Part shown: in pieces, positions 1 through 7,100 of the stretch
Layout of the letters: every line of letters starts with the position of its first letter
How positions within the stretch are numbered: the first letter of the stretch is position 1
Origin: Candidatus Pacearchaeota archaeon
Lineage (GTDB): Archaea > Nanobdellota > Nanobdellia > Pacearchaeales > GW2011-AR1
Assembly: GCA_014728565.1 (NCBI GenBank)
Contig: WJLK01000030.1
Coordinates: 1-9,837, forward strand
Direction: 5' to 3'
DNA length: 9,837 nt
Position numbers and translations under genes: made by a program
The notes under the pieces: generated by a model
What the model was told of the DNA's origin: nothing
The model's database searches: none
Seen by the model: the letters and a program-made list of their open reading frames with translations, nothing else

Positions 1-132
1 ATAAAAAATCATCCTTCTTTTAATAAAAATCCTGCAGTTCTTTTGTTTCAGGATGTGAAAAAAGCTACTGAAAAATTAAAAAAATATAATGAAAAATTTA
101 TTAAATTTATCTTCGAGCATAATGAAGATTAA
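1..132 (+). CDS. 3' end of an unrecognised gene (partial, 43 codons)
   Basis: Frame 1 is open from the first base of the window and ends at a TAA at 130-132. The visible C-terminus is 43 residues, rich in Lys, Phe, Asn and Glu, with a probable amphipathic helix (DVKKATEKLKKYNEKFIKFI) and an acidic end, EHNED. There is no hydrophobic segment, cysteine motif or catalytic signature, so no function can be given. An open run of this length in such AT-rich DNA, ending one base short of the stop codon of the opposing radical SAM gene, supports it being real coding sequence. The two genes are convergent and cannot share an operon. The start and most of the protein lie to the left of the window. It could be chance open frame, but the tight tail-to-tail packing argues against that. 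Confidence 0.6.
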   Translation: MKNHPSFNKNPAVLLFQDVKKATEKLKKYNEKFIKFIFEHNED

Positions 133-133
133 A

Positions 134-1096
134 TCAAATTTTTCCTGATAATAGAGAGTTCAGATAAATCCTTATCACCGAAATCTTATTTATGCCTTTT
201 TTTAGATTACAATAGATGCAGATTTCTGAAGACATCTTGGAATGTTTTTTTAAAATTTCAGAAATTGAAATCTCTTTTATATTCCCAGTTATACACTGAG
301 AGGAAATATCATTTATACAATAATGATAATTTCCTTGAAAATCTATATATAAACAAACAGACATAGTCAAACAAATATTTCTCCTTAAAACCCCCAATAA
401 AAAATCCTTAAATCCTGGAATAAACACCTCTTCTAATTGTCTTAATTTTAATTTTCTTGCTAATTTCAGATTTCTTTTTTGATCTATCTCTAGATTTTCA
501 TCAATTTCAAGATTTCCCCCCCTATTAAAAGTAAATGGAAATAAAATTATTTCTTTTATACCTCTTTTTCTCCAGTATTTTACAGTTGACTGAATATCAT
601 CAAGAGTGAATTTTGTAGGAATTAAATGAATGACTATCTTTGTTTTTTTTAAAATTTTTCTAGCAAGTTTTATATTTGAAATAACTTTTTCATGATTCAG
701 ATTACAAACTTTCTTGTAATTATCTGGATTTATAGTTGAAAAATTTATACTTAATCTATCAAAAACACCCTCTATTGCTTCTAATCTTTTTTTATCTAAA
801 GAATAACCATTTGTAACAATTGCAAACTTCATAGGTTTTCTATTTTTAGATATTAATCCCTTATTAAAAGTTTTCACATGATCGACTATTTCAAAAAAAT
901 CTCTATGTAAAATAACTTCTCCATATCCTGAAAAATTAACCATACTTATTTTTTTCATATCTTTAGAAAGTCTTTTTAAAAAAATTTTAAAATCATTAAC
1001 AGACATCTCTCCTATTTTTTTGAGATGTTCCCTTGGACAGGTAATGCATTTAGTATTGCATTTGTTTGTCAATTCCAAATTTATAGAAGTTCTCAT
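134..1096 (-). CDS. Radical SAM protein with a SPASM-like C-terminal cluster region
   Basis: The 320-residue product carries the radical SAM signature at C13, C17 and C20 (TNKCNTKCITCPR), which binds the [4Fe-4S] cluster that cleaves S-adenosylmethionine to a 5'-deoxyadenosyl radical. SGYGEV (56-61) matches the GGE-type SAM-binding strand, and VTNGYSL (94-100) and RLSINFST (114-121) fit later strands of the barrel. The C-terminal third looks like a reduced SPASM/twitch domain: C242, C248, then G255-x4-C260, C268, and a final C293-x2-C296. These could hold one auxiliary cluster. The full set of SPASM cysteines is not present. SPASM enzymes often modify peptides or proteins, but the substrate here is unknown. 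The ATG at 1096 is chosen because the cluster motif follows 12 residues later, as is usual. The gene lies 52 bases downstream of the giant peptidase gene on the same strand and probably has its own promoter. NLEIDENLEID (195-205) is a small internal duplication. Family assignment is secure; function is not. Confidence 0.9.
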   Translation of the reverse strand: MRTSINLELTNKCNTKCITCPREHLKKIGEMSVNDFKIFLKRLSKDMKKISMVNFSGYGEVILHRDFFEIVDHVKTFNKGLISKNRKPMKFAIVTNGYSLDKKRLEAIEGVFDRLSINFSTINPDNYKKVCNLNHEKVISNIKLARKILKKTKIVIHLIPTKFTLDDIQSTVKYWRKRGIKEIILFPFTFNRGGNLEIDENLEIDQKRNLKLARKLKLRQLEEVFIPGFKDFLLGVLRRNICLTMSVCLYIDFQGNYHYCINDISSQCITGNIKEISISEILKKHSKMSSEICIYCNLKKGINKISVIRIYLNSLLSGKI

Positions 1097-1117
1097 AAAT
1101 TAATTCTAAAATTTTTC

Positions 1118-1125
1118 TTTATAAA
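1118..1125 (-). promoter_or_regulatory. Probable archaeal TATA box of the radical SAM gene
   Basis: TTTATAAA lies in the 52-base gap between the giant gene and the radical SAM gene. Its centre is about 25 bases upstream of the A of the ATG at 1096. In archaea the TATA box sits about 26 bases upstream of the transcription start, so the message would begin at or next to the ATG: a leaderless transcript. In agreement, there is no Shine-Dalgarno sequence in the AT-only stretch before the ATG. The purine-rich AAGAG just upstream of the box could serve as the BRE. A second weaker candidate, TTATAA, lies at 1131-1136. The DNA is so AT-rich that a chance match is possible. Confidence 0.45.
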
Positions 1126-1148
1126 AACTCTTATAATTCAATATAATA

Positions 1149-4100
1149 TCAAAGTTTTTTTGCTACCTGTATCAAATCACCTGAATCTACCTCACCATCT
1201 CTTTTAACATCCCTTCTATTACACCAGTTATTTCCAGCACTACAACCTGTCATCCCTATATCTTTTGCCACCAGTACAAGATCTATTAAATCAACAACTG
1301 AGTCTTTATTTACATCCTCTCTCAGATAAGGTTCAACAATAAAAGTATTATTGCTAAAACTCCGGGAAGAATTTCCTTTATTATCCTTTGCTAAACAATT
1401 CCATTTATAAACTCCCTCAGGAATATCTGTGATATTATACTCCAGAACATCAGTATTATTAACTTTATGAATCTCCTGCCATCCATTTATATCAGTATAT
1501 AGACCTATCTCAGTTACCTTCGAAGTATAATTAACAATACTGCATTTAAAAATAACATCACCAGTTGAGATATCATTATCTTCAGGAGAGATCAAATTAA
1601 CATACAATCCTGCTCCAGGAACAATCTCTAAATCAATCTTATCTGAAATTGCTGTTAGATAAGGTATTTTTTTACTATTCAGATAAGCAAAAAATTTCCA
1701 GGTTGTATTAAGCTGTCCTGTAGGAATAACTCTCCAATTAACTATACAACTCTCATCTTTCATTAAACTGCAGGATTTATCAGGATTCTCATCTAGAGTA
1801 TAGAAGGGTTCTGCACCTATTTCTGTGCTTATTAAACCTTTTTCTTCACCAGGATAAAAGGATATTTTTTTATTAGCACTTCCTCCATCACTGTCCTCTG
1901 CTCTAACAATACAGGACCATGCTCCTTCTGAATCAGCAGTAAACTCTGGAGATTCCCAAAAGCTATTGTTAATCCTAGTTCCCTCAGAATCAATAACTAC
2001 CTGATTACCAGGATTGAATACTTTAAAACTAACAGAGGTTATATTTGCTCCTGGATTATACTCTAAAATTTCTGCAATGCATTTTCCTCTTCCCTTAAGA
2101 CCGATAGGATCAGGAGTCAATTTAAGAGACTCTGTGACAACTCCCATCATATGAAGCCTTAATTCAGGATCTCCAAAAAGATTATGGGAGAAACTAACCC
2201 ATCTCTGAGACCTCCTACATGGCCATACCTCAGGCCAGTCTCCTTCAGGACCATTTAATATAAAATCAACATCATCATGCTTTGATTTCTGATAAGCTTT
2301 TCCCAGAATATGAATATTTTCTCCAGCCAGTGCATTTATAAAAAATCTATGCTGCCTCTGATCAGGTCCGTTTGTAGGACAGGGATCACCTCCTCTAATT
2401 CCCCAACCATACCTTGAATTTCCAATATAAGCAACAGCTCCATGCTCTGCTACTGTAAACCTTTGAGCTATACACTCCTGGTCATCAAATCTTCCTGAAC
2501 TACAGCTCTGACTAAATGCTGTAAAATAATAAGTATTTGTTAAAGCATCTATACTAGAAAAGCTCATTTTAAGTGCACTGGAAGGAGAACCATGACCCAG
2601 ATGATTCAGCATATTAATTCCATTATTTATTCTTGCTTGCATTTCTGAAGTTGTCCATGATGACTGACCCTGGGCCTCTCTATATCCATCAGATAATTTC
2701 TCAATATTATAATAATCTTTCTGATATCCCTGAGTTGTAAAATTATTAACAGTTCTAAAACCAACTAGTTCGTTTAAATATGCTATTGCCCAGTTACCTC
2801 TAGGAAGCTTAGGCTCACCTTGTTCCTGTAAATGATAACAATTATCTCTCCATAAATTCTCTCCTGCAATTAATATGTCTCTATCATCAGGACTTCCTGC
2901 TGCATTTCTGTAAGCAATGGTTTTTTTAACAAAATTTTTAATATCCTTGGTATTTCTCACAGCAGCTCTTCCAACATATACTTCTGCATACCAGTCTTCC
3001 TCTCCAACCTCTCCATAAACACCATCTCCATCTTTATCCCAGTTTCCATCTAGAGTAGCATAATACAAATCCGCAGGAATTTCATCAGTATATCCAGATG
3101 CAGTACACCACAATTTTCTTGCTGGAATAATATTTCTGTCTCCTCCTAAAAGGACATACTCAATTCCCCAATTTTGATAAGCATCTTTAATAAAATTTCT
3201 TATTTTTTCTTGCTTATCTCTTCCAGAGTAATTAGCAAAAATTTCCTCAACAGATACTATTTTTGTCCTAACACCTCTTGAATTTTTCTCATCTCTTAAA
3301 AGAGTAAAATCAGAATTCTTAAAAGATTCGCTTGTTATAATAACATAATCATAACTTTCATCAACATCAAGACTCTTAAATCCTTTTGTAGGTTCCAAAG
3401 TATACTCTCCTATACTCTCTTTATTATCTATAACATCCAAGACTAATTCTCTATCCTTCTTCAAACCTCTGAAATTATTCCTAACATCAAGTGATAAACC
3501 TGAAAATAACTTTTCCTTACCTGTCTTAATTTTTATATTTATATCTCTGTAATAATGCAAATCTCCTGTTCTAGGAACATACTGAACAGGATAGATATTC
3601 ATTAAAAACAACTTGTAACCTCTTAAACTCTCTATCCTATAATCAGCATATGGCTTGCTAGGATATGGATTATCTGAATTATAAACATCCTCTCTAGGAC
3701 CAACTATCTCATGCTCCTTTCCAGTATCACAAAGAGGAACATAGGTATCTCCTGGCTTACAATAAAAACCAGCCCCTATATATTCCTTGTTATCAGTAAC
3801 TATCTCTACATCACTTATCTCTGCATCAGAAGGCAGAAGAATCTTAACTGTCTTAAAAGGTAGGACAGGAAAACCAGGCTCTGCAATATGATTCAAACCA
3901 TCCATAACAACAACATCATATTCAGGGAATCTTTTAACAACAGGTTTATCAAAACTATATCTCCTAATTATCTCTTGCTGAGAATTATCCTTAGAGGGTT
4001 CTGGGTCAAGATAAGAAGTGATATTTCCACAATCAAAATCACTGCAGGATATATTGACTTTAAAATCAAAAACTTTTCCTTTTGCCACATCATCAACAAC

Positions 4101-7100
4101 AGGCTCTAAAATCTGTATATCAGCTTTTGGTGTCAGCACACTTACATTTAAAACATCTGAGGGGATCCTGTCGGTAGTATTATAAAGAAGACATCTTATA
4201 TCATAATTACCTTCCTTAACAGGCCTTACATTGTAAGAGTAAGTTCTTCCATCAACAGCATCTATTATTTCACTTTTCTCAATCTCTAGAGGATTATCAA
4301 TTCCTTCTCCTGCTCTCTCTAAAAGATAAATAAAAGGAGGCAGATGATTCTCGCAGGTAGGGATGATATAAGAAGGATCTGGCCTGAATTGTTGATTGAC
4401 TTCAAATGTCAGAGCCATTATTTTATTTTTACTTGTGTCTCCATACATCCAATCATTAAATTCTCCATTAACAGTATACAGAAGTTCTCCAGGAATTCCA
4501 GGATCATACTGAGGAAGATTCTCTAATAATCCATCAGCTAGCTGTAAGAACTCGCTATGATCGGGAGTATATTCAACAACATAACCCCATGGATACAAAA
4601 GCATTTCTCCATAGCTATGATAAGAAAGTGCATAACTAAAATTATGGTTTTTAACAAAATCTCTTATGGCTCCTGTCTCTGGTTCTGAGAAAGCAGAGGT
4701 ACCTCTGTAAGTCTCAGAAGAAGGAGTAGGACTAGAACCATGATTATCATAACCCCACTTAAATCCATAGTTTCTGTTTAAATCAACTCCGTAAGTTCCA
4801 TCAGAATTCTTTCTTCTATTTTTCCTCCACATGCTGTCGTTATTATGAACATAAACCAAACCATCAGGATTCATCACTGGAACAAACCATATCTCTCTTC
4901 CGTCAACCAATTTTCTTATTTTATAATCCTTTTCATAATTTTCAACAAGATAATGTATCTGATATAGAGGTATCTCAACGGTCATAACCTCTCTCGCATG
5001 ATGCAAACCAACTATAAAAAACTCTGGTTCTTTTTCATCAACACCAACATTATCAGAAATTTTCATAGCCCAGATAGTCCTGTTCTCTATACTCTTTCCT
5101 ATATCATACATTCTAGCTATATCTGAATATCTAGACTCTATATACTTCATATCAGTAACAGCTTCTTCATAAGTATGATAATCATTAAATCCATCCTTAC
5201 TAAAAACATCTCCTCTATTAAAAGGAAGGATTTCAACTCTTAATCCTCTCTCTCTTAATTTTTCAATCTCAAGAGTTGTAACAACAGCCTCTATATGACT
5301 ATAATCAATTTTATAAACATCCAGATCCATCGACACTGCATAATCTAGCTGGTTTTCATTACCAGGATAAAGTCTAACAAGTTCCTTTCTTAAACTAGGA
5401 TCTTTGTTCTCCCTTAACTCAAGATCACTTATTCTTGGAACATTATAAAGTTTTTTAACAAAAGAACTAGGTATAGGTTCTGAAAAAGAGTACTTTTTTT
5501 CTAACTCTGTTGTAGTCTCTGGGATATTCACCCAACCAAGTTCAGGAGATTTAAACTGAAATAACAAACCTGTTCCTGATCCTCCTCCTGTATCAGGAGC
5601 ACATGACATAGGAAATATAAATTCTCTTGCATAAGAAGTGTTTTTAGCAGGCTCACTTAAGAGAACATCATTAACAGAAGAACCTCCGAGAAGATAAGTA
5701 ACATTAATATGAGCATAATCAGTGTATATTGTTTTATGACTATTAATTTTATCAATATTATTAAAAATAAAGTACTTATCAAAAACAACTTCTAACCACT
5801 CTTTAAAACCTTTTATTAACTCAATCCTATCTCTATCTTCAAAAATTTTATAATTATAATAACCCTGAATATCAATTATATAATCCTTATTCCAATCATT
5901 ATTAGAAACTTCATTATAAACTAAATCAATAATCTCTCCTTTATTTAATTCAACATAACTATCATCATCAGAAGACAATTCCTCTTTAACCTCTTTATTG
6001 CTTTTTAAAGCACTCTCAGGTTCTAAATTAATAATTCTCATTTCCTCATCTTCAGAAAAATCCATATAAACTTGATTTATTTCATAAGAACCTCTAATGG
6101 ACCTCAACCTTATTTTAACTCTCTCAGAATTCGTTAGAGGAATCATTACTAAACTTTCTCTCCATCTTTCCCTTCCAGAGGCAAGACTCTTTATATTTAC
6201 CCAATTTTCACCATTCCATATCTGAACTTTAAGATTAACTCTATCCTCTATATCTGAATTCCATTTTTTAAACAATGGAAAATTCATCATGTTCTGAAAA
6301 AATTCCCAGTTGTTTTTACCTATCAAACCAATATAATAATTCCACATTCTCTTGAGTAAATTAGATGACTTAAAATGAATAACTAACTTTCCTTCTTCAA
6401 CATCCTGAGGTTTATCAAATTTAAGTTCAATCCAATCATAGTAATCTTCCTCACTCATACCATCAATTTCAGATATATAAAAATCATCATCAAATTCTAT
6501 AACTTCCTCAAGACAATTTTCTCTCTCTTTAGTCACACACTCTCTAGGATTTATTTTTTCATTAATAGTATGGGGATTTCCTTTGATATCAGGAATAACA
6601 ACTCCATCTCCAGAATGCTCAACTAATTTTAATATAAATTTATTTACATAAGAAGTTTCATCTAATTCCTCGCTGATCTTAATTTTATATTTCCCATTGA
6701 CAGATTTTAAATTCTCTAATCTTCCATAAGAACTTCTCTCTGATATACTCATTGTAGCAAATGGAAATCCCTCATGATCAAAATGATACTCTCCGTCATA
6801 AGAATAAACAAAAGGGCAGGAACCTCCTACATATCTATAAGCCTCTCCTGCAATTAATACATAATTACCATCAGATCTTTCATCAACAAAATTAGAAATA
6901 GTCTTGTCACTGATTGTTTGTTTTTTAAAGGTTTTCTTTAAAAAACCTTCACTTTCATTTTTCTCTATACTTCCTAATTCTAACCAAGATTTTCCAGCAA
7001 AATCATAAATATAAACAAAAGCCTCATTAAGACTTGAAAATCCTTTCCAGTAAACATCCAATTGAATTATTTCATTAGGATCCTGTGATACATTAAACCT

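Noticed and set aside
58..84. Oligo-T runs on the minus strand (T6 at 58-63, T5 at 71-75, T7 at 78-84) as an archaeal terminator for the radical SAM gene
   Set aside because: The position is right, but such runs are everywhere in this AT-rich DNA and these lie inside the opposing gene. No hairpin supports them.
1123..1127. T5 run on the minus strand after the giant gene as its terminator
   Set aside because: It is part of the TATA-box region, is short and has no stem-loop before it.
1025..1207. A 60-codon + strand open frame across the gap between the two minus-strand genes
   Set aside because: It overlaps the radical SAM start and the dockerin end antisense; the Phe/Ile-rich product is what AT-rich DNA gives by chance.
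3888..4526. Two short + strand open frames (3888-4109 and 4344-4526)
   Set aside because: Both are antisense to the M14 and second C25 prodomain regions, show no motif and have no promoter-like or ribosome-binding sequence that stands out.
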